Source of the DNA: Hyphomicrobiales bacterium
GTDB lineage: Bacteria; Pseudomonadota; Alphaproteobacteria; Rhizobiales; Rhizobiaceae
DNA length: 64,000 nt
NCBI GenBank assembly: GCA_900473185.1
Contig: UCKU01000006.1
Location: forward strand, 283,258 to 347,257
Direction of reading: 5' to 3'
The notes under the pieces: model-generated
The model's database searches: none
Seen by the model: only the letters and a program-made list of their open reading frames with translations
Told to the model about the DNA's origin: nothing
In this document: positions 53,821 through 63,615 of the stretch, in pieces
Layout: every line of letters starts with the position of its first letter
Numbering within the stretch: the first letter of the stretch is position 1
Translations under genes and position numbers: made by a program

Positions 53821-53858
53821 GGATCACCTCGACACTTACCAGCAGTCACGGGCAGGCG

Positions 53859-55400
53859 ATGAATCATAGCAGCGACATCCCCTCACCGGGCGTGCCCTCA
53901 ACGCCGTTCCTTTCTCTTTCCGGAGTTGGCAAGACCTATCCAGGCGTGGTTGCACTCGAGGGTCTTTCAATGGACATCGTGCCAGGCGAGGTCATCGGCC
54001 TTGTCGGCGAAAACGGGGCCGGAAAATCGACATTGATGAAGATCCTCGGCGGCGTGATTGCCCCCGACCGGGGAAAGATCCTGCTCGACGGGACAGAGCT
54101 TCGTCACCTCACTGTGGAATCGAGCATCTCGTCCGGCATCGCCTTCGTGCATCAGGAACTCAATCTCTTTGAGAATCTCGATGTCGCCGCCAATATCTTC
54201 CTTGGGCGCGAACCGCTGAAGGCGGGACCTTTCAAGCTCGTCGATCGCGATCGACTAAGGGACATGGTGAAGCCGCTTCTGAAGCGCGTGGGCGCGCATT
54301 TTTCGGCCGACACACCAGTGGCATCGCTCTCGCTTGCCGAGCAGCAGATGGTGGAAATTGCCAAGGCGCTATCCATCAACGCAAGGCTGGTCATCTTCGA
54401 CGAACCAACATCCAGCCTTCCGTTGGCGGAAACCGAACGGCTGCTCAATATCATCAAATTGCTGAAGGCGGATGGCATCAGTGTGATTTTCATCTCGCAT
54501 CGCCTCCACGAGGTTGAGCGCGTCGCCGACCGGGTCGTAGTCCTACGCGACGGTGCCCTTGTCGGCACACTCGCCAAAAAGGACATTGGTCACGATCAGA
54601 TGGTCAAGCTGATGATCGGCCGGGAGCTTGCGGCCCGTACCGCAAAACCGCAGCGCTCACCGGGATCAGTGGCGCTGAAAGCAAGCGGCGTGCGCACCGC
54701 GGCCTATCCCAGTCGCCCCGTTGATCTTGAAATGCGGTATGGAGAAATCCTGGGGCTTGCCGGCCTCGTCGGGTCGGGCCGCACCGAACTCGCAAGGGTA
54801 CTCTTCGGCATAGACCGGAGTTACGGCGGGACTGTTCTGCAGGACCACCGGGAAATTGTGCTTCGTTCCGCGCGGGATGCCGTTGCTCGCGGTATTTTCC
54901 TGGTCCCGGAGGATCGCAAGCGTAACGGCATACTTCTTGATTTCCCGATCGCCCAGAACATAACCCTTGCCGACCTTCCCGCGCTTGCCAGCCGCTTCAT
55001 GCTTTCCGCCGAGCGGGAGATTGCGGCGGCCGAAAAGCAGCGCGTTCGCCTCGGCATCAAGGCGCCCTCCGTTTCGACCCGAACCGGCACTCTGTCGGGC
55101 GGCAACCAGCAAAAGGTGGTGCTTGCCAAGTGGCTGTCGATGAACCCGAAGGTGATGATCTTCGACGAGCCGACACGCGGCATCGACATCGGCGCGAAGA
55201 ACGAGATCTACGGACTTATGCGGGCGCTTGCCGATGCCGGAGTTGCGATCCTGATGATCTCCAGCGACATGGAAGAGGTGATCGGCGTTTCCGACCGCAT
55301 TGCCGTCATGCATGAAGGCCAGATCGCCGGCATCCTCGATGAGGATGAGTTCAGTCAGGAAAGCGTCCTTTTGCTTGCTGTCGGTAAAGGCGTAAAATAG
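53859..55400 (+). CDS. Sugar ABC transporter ATP-binding protein, two ATPase domains (RbsA-like)
   Basis: This 513-residue protein has two nucleotide-binding domains. The first has Walker A GENGAGKST near residue 51 and LSLAEQQMVEIAKAL. The second has a degenerate Walker A (GLVGSGRTEL) and the signature LSGGNQQKVVLAKWL, as in RbsA/MglA. It powers the CUT2 permease. Confidence 0.93.
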   Translation: MNHSSDIPSPGVPSTPFLSLSGVGKTYPGVVALEGLSMDIVPGEVIGLVGENGAGKSTLMKILGGVIAPDRGKILLDGTELRHLTVESSISSGIAFVHQELNLFENLDVAANIFLGREPLKAGPFKLVDRDRLRDMVKPLLKRVGAHFSADTPVASLSLAEQQMVEIAKALSINARLVIFDEPTSSLPLAETERLLNIIKLLKADGISVIFISHRLHEVERVADRVVVLRDGALVGTLAKKDIGHDQMVKLMIGRELAARTAKPQRSPGSVALKASGVRTAAYPSRPVDLEMRYGEILGLAGLVGSGRTELARVLFGIDRSYGGTVLQDHREIVLRSARDAVARGIFLVPEDRKRNGILLDFPIAQNITLADLPALASRFMLSAEREIAAAEKQRVRLGIKAPSVSTRTGTLSGGNQQKVVLAKWLSMNPKVMIFDEPTRGIDIGAKNEIYGLMRALADAGVAILMISSDMEEVIGVSDRIAVMHEGQIAGILDEDEFSQESVLLLAVGKGVK

Positions 55401-55441
55401 CAGCTGCGGCAATATAATCGGGTATCGGGAATGGATCTCGC

Positions 55442-56467
55442 ATGGTCAAAAAAGATCTTGGACTGCTGCTTCTGATCGTCGTCGTCGGTATCGTCGTCGC
55501 CATCATCAATCCGCGCTTCCTGCTGCCGATCAACCTGGCGAATACCGCCAACCTGATCGGCCTGTTTGGCATCCTGTCGATCGGCCAGGCCTATGTCATC
55601 ATTACTGGCGGTATCGAACTTTCCGTGGGCTCGCTCGTAGCCCTTCTTGGCGTGCTATTTGTCGATTTCGTCGCGGTCCAGGATATCTCATGGATGCTGG
55701 CCCTACCGCTCATTCTGGTGCTCGGCGCGGCGATAGGTGCTATTCACGGCTTGCTGATCACCCGGCTGAACCTGCAACCCTTCGTCGTCACACTCTGCGG
55801 CCTCCTCATCTATCGCGGGGCGGCGCGCTTCTATACGGCCGACGGAACGGCGGGCTTTGCGTTCGGTCAGAACTTCCCGGACCTCGAGTTTCTGACCGCC
55901 GGACGGTTTTACGGCGTTCCCAACACCTTCATTGCGCTCGTCATCATTTCCGTGGTCATGTGGGTGGTACTGCATCGCTCTGTCTTTGGGCGTTATCTCT
56001 ACGCGATCGGCAAGAACGAGGAAGCGGCCCGCTATTCCGGTATACGTACCGGCCGGATGGTGATGTCGGCCTATGTCATCTGCGGACTGCTTACGGCGCT
56101 TTCGGCGATCTATTTCGCCATGTATACACGCTCGATCTCGCCGGCAAGCCATGGCCAGTTCTATGAACTCTACGCGATTGCCGCTGCCGTACTCGGCGGC
56201 TTTTCGCTCCGCGGCGGCGAGGGATCGATCGTTGGCGTCGTGCTCGGGACGGTCCTGCTCCAGGAGTTGCAGAACCTTGTTAATCTGCTTGGCATCCCAT
56301 CGTCGCTAAATTTCGCCGTCATGGGTGGTGTAATCCTCGTTGGCGTCCTCATCGACCAACAATGGCACGCAATCCGCGCGCAGCGGCGCCTCGTATCAGC
56401 AGCCAGGCAGACCGAGGCCCGTGTTCCGGACGAAGGCACATTGCCGGTGGTTGCCAATCAGGATTAG
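55442..56467 (+). CDS. Sugar ABC transporter permease (RbsC-like)
   Basis: This 341-residue protein has eight to ten hydrophobic segments, with the CUT2 motifs ITGGIELSVGSLVALLGVLF near the N-terminus and AVLGGFSLRGGEGSIVGVVLG near the C-terminus. The single permease presumably dimerises. No sugar-catabolism gene accompanies this transporter here. Confidence 0.92.
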   Translation: MVKKDLGLLLLIVVVGIVVAIINPRFLLPINLANTANLIGLFGILSIGQAYVIITGGIELSVGSLVALLGVLFVDFVAVQDISWMLALPLILVLGAAIGAIHGLLITRLNLQPFVVTLCGLLIYRGAARFYTADGTAGFAFGQNFPDLEFLTAGRFYGVPNTFIALVIISVVMWVVLHRSVFGRYLYAIGKNEEAARYSGIRTGRMVMSAYVICGLLTALSAIYFAMYTRSISPASHGQFYELYAIAAAVLGGFSLRGGEGSIVGVVLGTVLLQELQNLVNLLGIPSSLNFAVMGGVILVGVLIDQQWHAIRAQRRLVSAARQTEARVPDEGTLPVVANQD

Positions 56468-56763
56468 CCTGGTGGATGGGACCAGTAAATAAGGCTGCCG
56501 CCAGCAAACCATGCAGCCTCTTCTGCCTTGGCATGCAGATGACCCCGCCGGCTGCCAGACCTTCAGATCCTCGTTGAAGCACGTCGCTGCCGCCACAGCT
56601 TGATGGAAAACCCTTGACCTTGCCGGCTCCAATAGAACCGCTAAACTGAAAATATCCTTGGGCGCCTCCCGCACGACTCCCATTCAAAGTGGAAGACGCT
56701 GTGGCCCTCACAATGCCGTCTTTGTGTAACTGCATCGCAACGTTTGACGTGTAGCGTCGGGCA

Positions 56764-58518
56764 ATGTTCTGGCACGTCGTCCGAAAAGCGATTTCGAAAA
56801 TTGTGCTCAGCCTCGTGGTGTTGGCATCATTGCATGCGACACAGGTTGGGGCTGCTGAATCTATGGAGATTCGAAGCTCTTGCTGGGCCTCCGGCATTTT
56901 GTCGGAGGACCTACTTACCATTGCCAACTCGCCTGCACGTTGGAATTGCCAAGACTGGACCTACTCGCTTGACGGCGAACGGGCGCTGCTACGTTTTGAA
57001 ATCGGCCCCGATGATGCCCTTCCACAATATGTCTTTTCCAGAAGAAGCGCACTCGCGAAAGTGCATCTGCTGGCGATCGACCGGAACGGCGAAGTGCGCC
57101 AATCCTCCTTCCCTGCGGGCGACCTATCTAGCTCTCTGCGTGGCGGATATTTCAAAGTTCCTCTACCGGGCATAACCCGCGACACGCAACAAGTCGTCGT
57201 TGCTTTCGATTTGCCGAGCCACCGGATGACGCTGGAAAGAGCTTATCTGTCACCACCAGAGGCAGCTGCCGGCCCCGATTTTTTGCGTTCACTGGTATTT
57301 CTCTCCGTCCTTTCCGGCATGCTGTCCATGCCGCTCATTTTCAATGCTGCCTTTTATCGGGTCCTGCGCGAGCCTTTCGTGCTTTGGCATTCCGCGCTCA
57401 CGCTCTCGTTGCTGGCCACGATCCTGACCTCATCGGAACTTGCAGTCGTTCTCGTCGATCCACCGGCGATGACGCTAAGTTGGATGACGACCATGATCTT
57501 CGGACTCACCGTTGCTTCCGGGGCGTTATTTACCCACAGCTTCATCGAACCAAGTCATATGCATCCCTTGCTTCGACGGGCGCTCATCTATTGCGCCGTC
57601 TGGGCGGTGCTCCTAAGTGCATTTCACGCAACTTTCCCCTTTGTTGCACGACCCATTCAGTCAACTGCGTACACTGCAGCTTTTGCGCCGGTGCTGGTCA
57701 TTTTCTTCTTGTCAGTTGCTGACGCGCTTCGGCGCGGCAGTCGAGCCGCAAAGTTTCAGGCGATCGGCTATATACCAATGATCATGTCCGGACTGGTGCG
57801 CTTGATCACGGGCGTGGTTCCATGGCTGGAGAGCAATGACGCGATGCTCCTGTTCTATCTGGGTTGTGCATGCGAAGTCCTGTTCACCACACTTGGCGTT
57901 GCCGACCGTTTCATGACGATCCGGCGCCAGCGCGACAAGGCACGCTTTGAAGCTGATGCTCTGAAGAGTATTTCTGAACGTGACGCGCTGACGGGACTGC
58001 TCAATCGCCGGGCGATCGAACAGAATTTCGAAAAATACCGCGATGAAGGCTACCGCGCGCTTGCCGTGCTCGACCTGGACCACTTCAAGGCAATCAATGA
58101 TGCCCACGGCCACGGGACCGGTGACGCGGTACTGAAGGCCGTGGGAGAGGTCCTCCAAACAGACCCGCAAGTTCGTGCATTCCGCCTCGGTGGCGAGGAA
58201 TTCGTACTGCTCGTGCGCGGAGAGGATGCCCAGTTGCGGGCCGAACGCAGCCGACAGGCGATCCCCTCCGCCGTCGCAAACGCAGTTCCAGGCCTCGGCC
58301 ATCCCGTTACTGCCAGCATGGGTATTTCAGACGCACCGCCAAATGCGGATGTGAGGTTTGCAGAGCTTTATAAACAAGCCGACAAGCTGCTTTACGACGC
58401 CAAACTTTCCGGGCGTAACCGAACCAAATCAACACTCTCGCAGAAGCCGAGGGATGATGCGAATCCAATGATCGATGGTGCCGTCAAACACGCGCGATCA
58501 GAGAAGCTGAGCTCTTGA
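56764..58518 (+). CDS. Membrane diguanylate cyclase with DISM-type sensor (GGDEF)
   Basis: This 584-residue protein has a signal peptide (to about 29) and a periplasmic DISMED2-like domain (about 30-160). A seven-helix membrane region follows (about 175-390), then a GGDEF domain (about 415-565) with DALTGLLNRRAIEQNF, LDLDHFKAINDAHGHGTGD and the active motif GGEEF. The RxxD inhibitory site is absent: DPQV stands nine residues before GGEEF. So it should make c-di-GMP without product inhibition. Role in motility or biofilm is inferred. Confidence 0.93.
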   Translation: MFWHVVRKAISKIVLSLVVLASLHATQVGAAESMEIRSSCWASGILSEDLLTIANSPARWNCQDWTYSLDGERALLRFEIGPDDALPQYVFSRRSALAKVHLLAIDRNGEVRQSSFPAGDLSSSLRGGYFKVPLPGITRDTQQVVVAFDLPSHRMTLERAYLSPPEAAAGPDFLRSLVFLSVLSGMLSMPLIFNAAFYRVLREPFVLWHSALTLSLLATILTSSELAVVLVDPPAMTLSWMTTMIFGLTVASGALFTHSFIEPSHMHPLLRRALIYCAVWAVLLSAFHATFPFVARPIQSTAYTAAFAPVLVIFFLSVADALRRGSRAAKFQAIGYIPMIMSGLVRLITGVVPWLESNDAMLLFYLGCACEVLFTTLGVADRFMTIRRQRDKARFEADALKSISERDALTGLLNRRAIEQNFEKYRDEGYRALAVLDLDHFKAINDAHGHGTGDAVLKAVGEVLQTDPQVRAFRLGGEEFVLLVRGEDAQLRAERSRQAIPSAVANAVPGLGHPVTASMGISDAPPNADVRFAELYKQADKLLYDAKLSGRNRTKSTLSQKPRDDANPMIDGAVKHARSEKLSS

Positions 58519-58529
58519 ACTGATACGAA

Positions 58530-58850
58530 CCGACGCGCCGGCAGCACGCCGATCGTGGCGGTATAGACAGTGCCGATCGCAATCTTGCGCGTCGTCTTGT
58601 CGGCACCCGACCGGACGATCTCGGCCGACAGATCCACTTCGCCTAGGATCCTGACAGAGCGTTCGTAGAACGCCGCCCCTGCCCGCGTCAGTTCCACCCG
58701 ACGTGTGATGCAGATGAACAGTTGCACGCCAAGCTCGGACCCTTCGCAAGCCGCCGACATCAACTTGACGGTGTCGCACAGGGTTGGAGCTTCTAGGATG
58801 AGACGAGCTTCCGAAAGCGTGGCCTGACGACGAAACTGTCCCCTGGCCAT
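58530..58850 (-). pseudogene. Degenerate LysR-family remnant
   Basis: Leftward translation shows LGVQLFICITRRVELTRAGA, then AFYERSVRILGEVDL and TVYTATIGVLPA, the linker-helix region of a LysR regulator. The preceding helix-turn-helix is disrupted (a garbled stretch where the family has QPTLSRxIKxLE), and after VLPARR the similarity ends, so the effector domain is missing. It is cut short right next to the diguanylate cyclase gene. No functional product is expected. Confidence 0.7.
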
Positions 58851-58984
58851 TCGCGGGATGCCGTGCCGTCGAGTGGGCGCCGACTAAGCGGGCAATGTCA
58901 GACTAAGGTGCCGATGGCCCCGAGAAACGCCGGATCAACTCCTGGGCACGCTGACAATTGGCGCTCCCCCCAACGCAGGCGAGC

Positions 58985-59458
58985 TCAAGACAGTGCGTTC
59001 GGCGGCTGGTGCAACACGTATGAGACTATGGCGGCCCTGCGCCCGATATTGAGCTTAGCGAAGATTCGCCGGATATGCTCGCGCACGGTATAGCCGCTGA
59101 TACCCAGTCGTCGCGCGATTTCCTTGTCGGAATTGCCTTCTCCGATCAGCGAGGCGATCTGCAATTCGCGGCGGGTGAGGATCTCGGCGGCGGCCGGTGT
59201 CGTGAGGGCGTTGTTGTTTGTGGGGTAATCGGCATCAAAGATCAGATACTGCGCGCCTGCGCATTGCAGCCAGCCGATGACCGCCACTTCCCCAGCGTCG
59301 CTGCCATTGTCGTCGAAGCTTTGTCCGCATTCGGTATAGGCGACCGCGACGAAGGGATGTCCATCTACAGCGAAGAAGGCTGCGCGCGGGAAGTCCTCGT
59401 CATCGACCTTTGCCACAATGTCGGGATCAGCCGACAACCGTTCTGCTTGCATGGCCAT
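58985..59458 (-). CDS. Small LuxR-family transcriptional regulator
   Basis: This 157-residue protein ends in a clear LuxR helix-turn-helix (about 93-150): LTRRELQIASLIGEGNSDKE, RLGISGYTVREHIRRIFAKL. The N-terminal 90 residues are short and not an intact receiver or autoinducer domain; they look like a sensor domain that has lost its start. It may be an intact orphan regulator or a shortened one. Confidence 0.75.
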   Translation of the reverse strand: MAMQAERLSADPDIVAKVDDEDFPRAAFFAVDGHPFVAVAYTECGQSFDDNGSDAGEVAVIGWLQCAGAQYLIFDADYPTNNNALTTPAAAEILTRRELQIASLIGEGNSDKEIARRLGISGYTVREHIRRIFAKLNIGRRAAIVSYVLHQPPNALS

Positions 59459-59568
59459 ATCAAGGCGCTCCTGCGCTCAGGAATTTAAGAAGACTGCCTG
59501 GCAAGCCAAGCCAAAACCAAGCGCGACTTATCGATCAACTGATGGTTGTTTTATTGCGAACTTTAGCA

Positions 59569-60147
59569 TCAATTAGGTTGCAGCACTTCAAAAAAAGTCG
59601 GTACCGTATCAATCCGCTTTGACACACGAGCGCCGAAGCCGGCATCAATATTTTGGCGAAGGTCAGGCGTCAGCCTAACACCGCGGTTGAACAACCCCGC
59701 CGGCGCCATCGGCACGCCCGGCCGGCAGCCCCAGGCGCCGCTCGCATGCGGCTGCGGACCGGCAGTGTGGACGGCAATAACCTGCGGCGGCTCACTGTAG
59801 CGCCGTTGTACCCAAACCGGCGCGCCGCTGTGTCCTGGACAAGTATCGACGCTGTAGAACAATTGGCGCTGAGCTACCCGGTCGAGGCGCTCCGAGTGCT
59901 CCCATTGCGTGCCCGTCGGCTTGTCTGCCGGATAACCCGAAATGTGCACCAGGCGTCGCGAGCGCAGCCATTCCAAATCGACTAAGGACGGCGCCCAGAG
60001 GCGAAAGAAGCCCGGAGATGGCGCGAAGGGGCGCGCTAGAAAAATCAGACCGACATCAGTCTCACCCGAAGGGCGCCGACGATCGCCGGGATGCACGCGC
60101 CAGTTACTGGCCCATTGCGAACCGAACGGATTGATCTTGTTTCTCGT
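59569..60147 (-). pseudogene. Trypsin-like (V8/glutamyl endopeptidase type) serine protease remnant
   Basis: The frame gives NPFGSQWASNWRVHPGDRRR, then ISGYPADKPTGTQWEHSERL, and the nucleophile segment SVDTCPGHSGAPVWVQRRYS. These match the C-terminal half of V8-like serine proteases. The catalytic-His half is missing. An in-frame TGA lies at 60148-60150, and recognisable upstream residues (ASRVAESPAMNE) continue in another frame, so there is a frameshift. Confidence 0.65.
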
Positions 60148-60591
60148 TCATCGCCGGACTTTCGGCGACCCGAGACGCTTACTGGCGGGAAGGCTTGCGA
60201 GAAATCATACGCAGGTCCGTCGAAGATTGGACTTAGGGTTGAACCGGGCGTTGAGACGCGAAAGCAAGTTTAGTAGGCCCACACCTAAGTGTAGTTCCGA
60301 CATCCGGTACAACGATCTAAATTGGCCTGGCTCCTCGGATCCTCCCAACAAGGAGACACTGGATCCGATTTCGCTCTGGCAACTCGGCTACCCGCCGCCG
60401 AGACCGACGAATTCGGTCCGTCGGCAGGTCGCCTGCCCAGCCGGCGACCTGGTCGTCGAGATGGCTATCCCAATCGGGGTCCATCCTGCGGTTCCTTGCA
60501 CCGCCAATCGGATTTGGCGGCTGCGGGCAAAAAGCTCACGCTCACCCCGGAGGAAGCCACGTTGATGCTTCTCCAAGAAGACCGACATTCG

Positions 60592-60837
60592 ATGACCACT
60601 ACGCCCAACACAGACAAACGTTTGATCAAAACGAGACCCCATTGGTCGGAGGCCGGTTTGGCTTGCTTTTTGGTAGTTGCATGCGGCGCATTGGTCTGGG
60701 CTTCGTTATGGCTCGATGAGAAGACGGGTAATGCAGACGCTCGACCAGTTATGGCCTTTTCTCCTTCGGTACAGATCGCAAAGCCGTTCGCAGACGACTC
60801 GACTTGCTTGAAAGGGTGCGCTCGTCGAGCTCCGTGA
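60592..60837 (+). CDS. Possible small single-pass membrane protein (81 aa)
   Basis: A frame starting MTTTPNTDKRLIKTRPHWSE contains one good membrane segment (AGLACFLVVACGALVWASLW) followed by a soluble tail ending CARRAP. The start context is poor. It lies in decayed DNA and could be a chance frame. The surrounding 60151-60591 and 60838-60959 hold nothing I recognise. Confidence 0.3.
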   Translation: MTTTPNTDKRLIKTRPHWSEAGLACFLVVACGALVWASLWLDEKTGNADARPVMAFSPSVQIAKPFADDSTCLKGCARRAP

Positions 60838-60958
60838 CCTTTCGACCTCATCGAGCCAAACGGGCTGCCCAAGAACGAGTGTTCGACGACCGTTGCGACA
60901 GGCGTAGGAAACCTTTGGAACCTGTCGTGATTCGCGCGTTTGCCAATGCTGCTGTCGT

Positions 60959-61300
60959 TCAAACGACGCAACTATCGACCGAGGCGGTGGAATACCATGC
61001 CGCCTCGGTCAAAGCTGTCAGCGAAGAAAGTTGAGAGCCTGCTTCCCGAATGCGCAGCTCGAACGAATTGATCGTCGGCGCCATCACGTCAGCATCGCCG
61101 TTGGCAACAAGAACAGGGTGATGACTCTCACTCAGCTTGGACGGATCTCCCTGTCCCCAAGCATGAATGGCGGCCAGCTGTGCGCCGATGGTCGCATTGC
61201 TGACGGCAGCATCGCGATCACCCTTTTGTTCGTTCAGCCGGCTCACGACCGGGTCGTCTTCCTCCCAACAATAGATCTCCAGGCCGCTCGTCTTCGAAAG
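60959..61300 (-). pseudogene. Alpha/beta hydrolase remnant
   Basis: Leftward translation gives EIYCWEEDDPVVSRLNEQKG, DRDAAVSNATIGAQLAAIHA and HHPVLVANGDADVMAPTINS. This is the C-terminal half of an alpha/beta hydrolase with its acid residue. The nucleophile half is absent upstream, and the histidine segment continues only in another frame (GGMVFHRLG), so the gene is broken at both ends. Confidence 0.65.
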
Positions 61301-61628
61301 TCATCATCCTTGCTGCCAACGTTGGCACTGACCATCGTGTGGAGAGGCGAGACTGTCACATCTCCAACTGACCCAACTGTCGAATCACGAACAGCACTGG
61401 CCTCGAAACGTCGCATAAACCCAACGCCATTTGAGATCTCCACGTGACGACTTGGGCAATCCGGGAAAAATCCGCTCGGCCACAGCAAAGTAAAATCGAT
61501 TAGCAATAGCCGGAACGGTTGACCTCTGAAGGTCTGGCTGCTTTGGAAAGCTGCACTTCGATAGAGCAATGATTTTTCGTTGAGGTCGAATTCTTAGCGG
61601 TTTCGGCCCCTTGCTACGGTGAGATTGT
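61301..61628. other. Intergenic, upstream of the DUF3422 gene
   Basis: No supported gene. A GGTGAG ribosome site lies just before the DUF3422 ATG. Promoter expected but not identified. Confidence 0.4.
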
Positions 61629-62831
61629 ATGACGTCGGATTTCAACGCAGAACTCCATGCCCGGCCCTCCATCTACTTTACCGGCCCCGCCTTCGTTGAA
61701 CACATCGCGCTTATGCCGTCCGCCCTCCCCGCCTTGCACGGCAGCCGTTATCTACCCGACGAAGACAACAATGACGATCCGCGAACACAGGTAGAGCACC
61801 ACACCGAATTTGTGACCATCACGCGTGTCACCCAATTCGACACAGACGTTAACGCTTGGCCGGCATCCAGCCTTTCAGTCGATGATATTGCCGCGCTGGT
61901 AGGATTGGATGCGCCGCGTCGCATATCCCGTGTCGGTATCCTGGTGCTTGGGCCCGCACCTGCGGAGCTCGGACCAACCCTTTCAAAGCTCGGATTTCGC
62001 GATACCGCTGCGTCTTCGATTGGCGGAGGGGCGGCGCAGGTATGTTCGGATTTTCGGGTTCAAGACGACAAGACGAGCCGCATCCTTCTCTTCAACAACG
62101 AGTTGAACGCCTACCGCCTCGGCAGGATGGTGCGCAGGATCTATGAGATCGAAACCTATCGATCCATGGCTCTGCTCGGTCTGCCCGAGGCCCGCCGGCT
62201 GGCTCCTCTGCTCGGGGATTATGACAAGAAGCTCGTGCAATTGACGAACCGAAACCAGTCGACGCCGACTACTGAGCACAAGAAACTGCTCGACGAAATC
62301 TCCGGCCTGTCCGCCCAGATCATTTCGGCGGCAGCAGAAACACGCAATCGTTTCGGCGCCACTGCCGCCTATGCAAAAATCGTCGAGGAACGAATTGGTG
62401 AGCTACGCGAATCCCATGTTCCGGGCTTTCAGCGGTTTGGCGTTTTTGTCGCGCGGCGCTTCCGACCTGCCGTTCGAACCTGCGAAGCGACAGCGTTGCG
62501 CCTAGATCAGCTCTCCCACGCAACCATGCACCTGATCGACCTTCTGCAGACACGCATACAAGTCGAGATCGAATATCAGAATGCCATCCAGATCCAGGCG
62601 ATGGCGGACCGGGCCGCCACACAGGTCAAGATCCAGAGGGCAGTGGAAGGATTTTCCATCATTGCCATCAGCTACTATCTTCTGAGCCTACTCAAAGTCG
62701 CCTTCGAGACAGCCGATCACGCTGGCCTTCACATCAGCCCGTTGGCGATGCTTGTGTCGATCCCACTCGTTATCGGAGCCGTTGCAATCTCCATACTGCG
62801 CGTGAAACACGCGCTTTCAGCGCATGACTGA
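61629..62831 (+). CDS. DUF3422-family membrane protein
   Basis: This 400-residue protein has the family hallmark FNAELHARPS at its very N-terminus and the conserved RVGILVLGPAPAELGP region. A helical middle section (about 200-330) follows, and two C-terminal membrane segments (about 338-360 and 370-392). The cellular function is unknown. It stands alone, and its usual length of about 420 residues suggests the gene is intact. Confidence 0.85.
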   Translation: MTSDFNAELHARPSIYFTGPAFVEHIALMPSALPALHGSRYLPDEDNNDDPRTQVEHHTEFVTITRVTQFDTDVNAWPASSLSVDDIAALVGLDAPRRISRVGILVLGPAPAELGPTLSKLGFRDTAASSIGGGAAQVCSDFRVQDDKTSRILLFNNELNAYRLGRMVRRIYEIETYRSMALLGLPEARRLAPLLGDYDKKLVQLTNRNQSTPTTEHKKLLDEISGLSAQIISAAAETRNRFGATAAYAKIVEERIGELRESHVPGFQRFGVFVARRFRPAVRTCEATALRLDQLSHATMHLIDLLQTRIQVEIEYQNAIQIQAMADRAATQVKIQRAVEGFSIIAISYYLLSLLKVAFETADHAGLHISPLAMLVSIPLVIGAVAISILRVKHALSAHD

Positions 62832-63130
62832 ACACCCAATTCCACGCGAAATGCTTTCCAGGGCGATCACCAGAATAACGGAAAGCCTCATTCTCAATCA
62901 AAGACTGAAATACCCAAACCCTTGAGTGGGCAACACGTCGACAGGATCACTCGCAGGATACCTTGCTATTCGGCCCTCCCCCGGTTTCATGAACCCGACA
63001 GTCCGCCCCACACGGGACCGGTTCAGCGCTCGTCACCCGATCCGCCAAGATCGGTCCTGAGACAAGGAAGCGTATCGGAGCTTTCAGCATAGCGGCTGCG
63101 CGCCCGAGCGCCGGAAAGCGGGAATTCGCG
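62832..63130. other. Intergenic region, nothing recognised
   Basis: This gap of about 300 bases lies between convergent genes. Minus-strand frames extend through it but have no motif or start site I trust. No strong terminator hairpin was found. Confidence 0.4.
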
Positions 63131-63322
63131 TCACACGAGGGCGTGAGGAAGGGCAGCCGCAGGAGCTTGAGCGAAAGGATCAAGCTCGTATGCCTTGCGA
63201 AGATTTGCGATCTCCGCAACGATCGCGTCATACACGTCCGCCTGCTTGGCGCCCTTCACGACCAGTGTGTCCACGAAGCCTTCAAGTTTCAGCCGCAGGT
63301 CTTCCCGCCAATCGACGCTCAT
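63131..63322 (-). CDS. Small conserved-looking hypothetical protein (63 aa)
   Basis: Starting at ATG 63322, preceded by AGGAGG, the product is MSVDWREDLRLKLEGFVDTL followed by VVKGAKQADVYDAIVAEIANLRKA in a helical pattern. The longer frame to 63553 is proline/arginine-rich and overlaps another small frame, so it is not used. Function unknown. Confidence 0.6.
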   Translation of the reverse strand: MSVDWREDLRLKLEGFVDTLVVKGAKQADVYDAIVAEIANLRKAYELDPFAQAPAAALPHALV

Positions 63323-63366
63323 CACCGTTCCTCCTGCTGAAGACGGACGTTCCGGCACGTAAGGTT

Positions 63367-63531
63367 CTAGGTCGGGCAATGTGTCGAAGTGCGGGGCCTC
63401 GAAGCGGCACCCTCTTCCGGTTCGGGATCGGGGGACGGCTCTTCGCCGCGGATGCGGTCGGGATCGCGTGGCGGCGTATCGACTGGCGGGGGTAATATCG
63501 GCGGTACGATAGGTTCGTTCGGCACAGACAT
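63367..63531 (-). CDS. Small proline-rich hypothetical protein (54 aa)
   Basis: A GAGGA motif about 9 bases upstream of ATG 63531 supports this short frame. It reads MSVPNEPIVPPILPPPVDTP, then RDPDRIRGEEPSPDPEPEEG, so it is unstructured and acidic/proline-rich. Similar short rhizobial proteins are common in my memory, with no known role. It overlaps in another frame the extended version of the 63131 gene. Confidence 0.45.
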   Translation of the reverse strand: MSVPNEPIVPPILPPPVDTPPRDPDRIRGEEPSPDPEPEEGAASRPRTSTHCPT

Positions 63532-63615
63532 TGGGGTTGCTCCTCGCTGGCAAAACGTGGGAATTGAGCGCGAGTTCCGTTGACGCTCGACCCTTCCAAT
63601 CCCATTTGCTCCGAT

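Noticed and set aside
60388..60642. 84-codon minus-strand frame as the missing protease N-terminus
   Set aside because: No catalytic histidine segment (TAxHC) is present, and the distance and frame do not fit.
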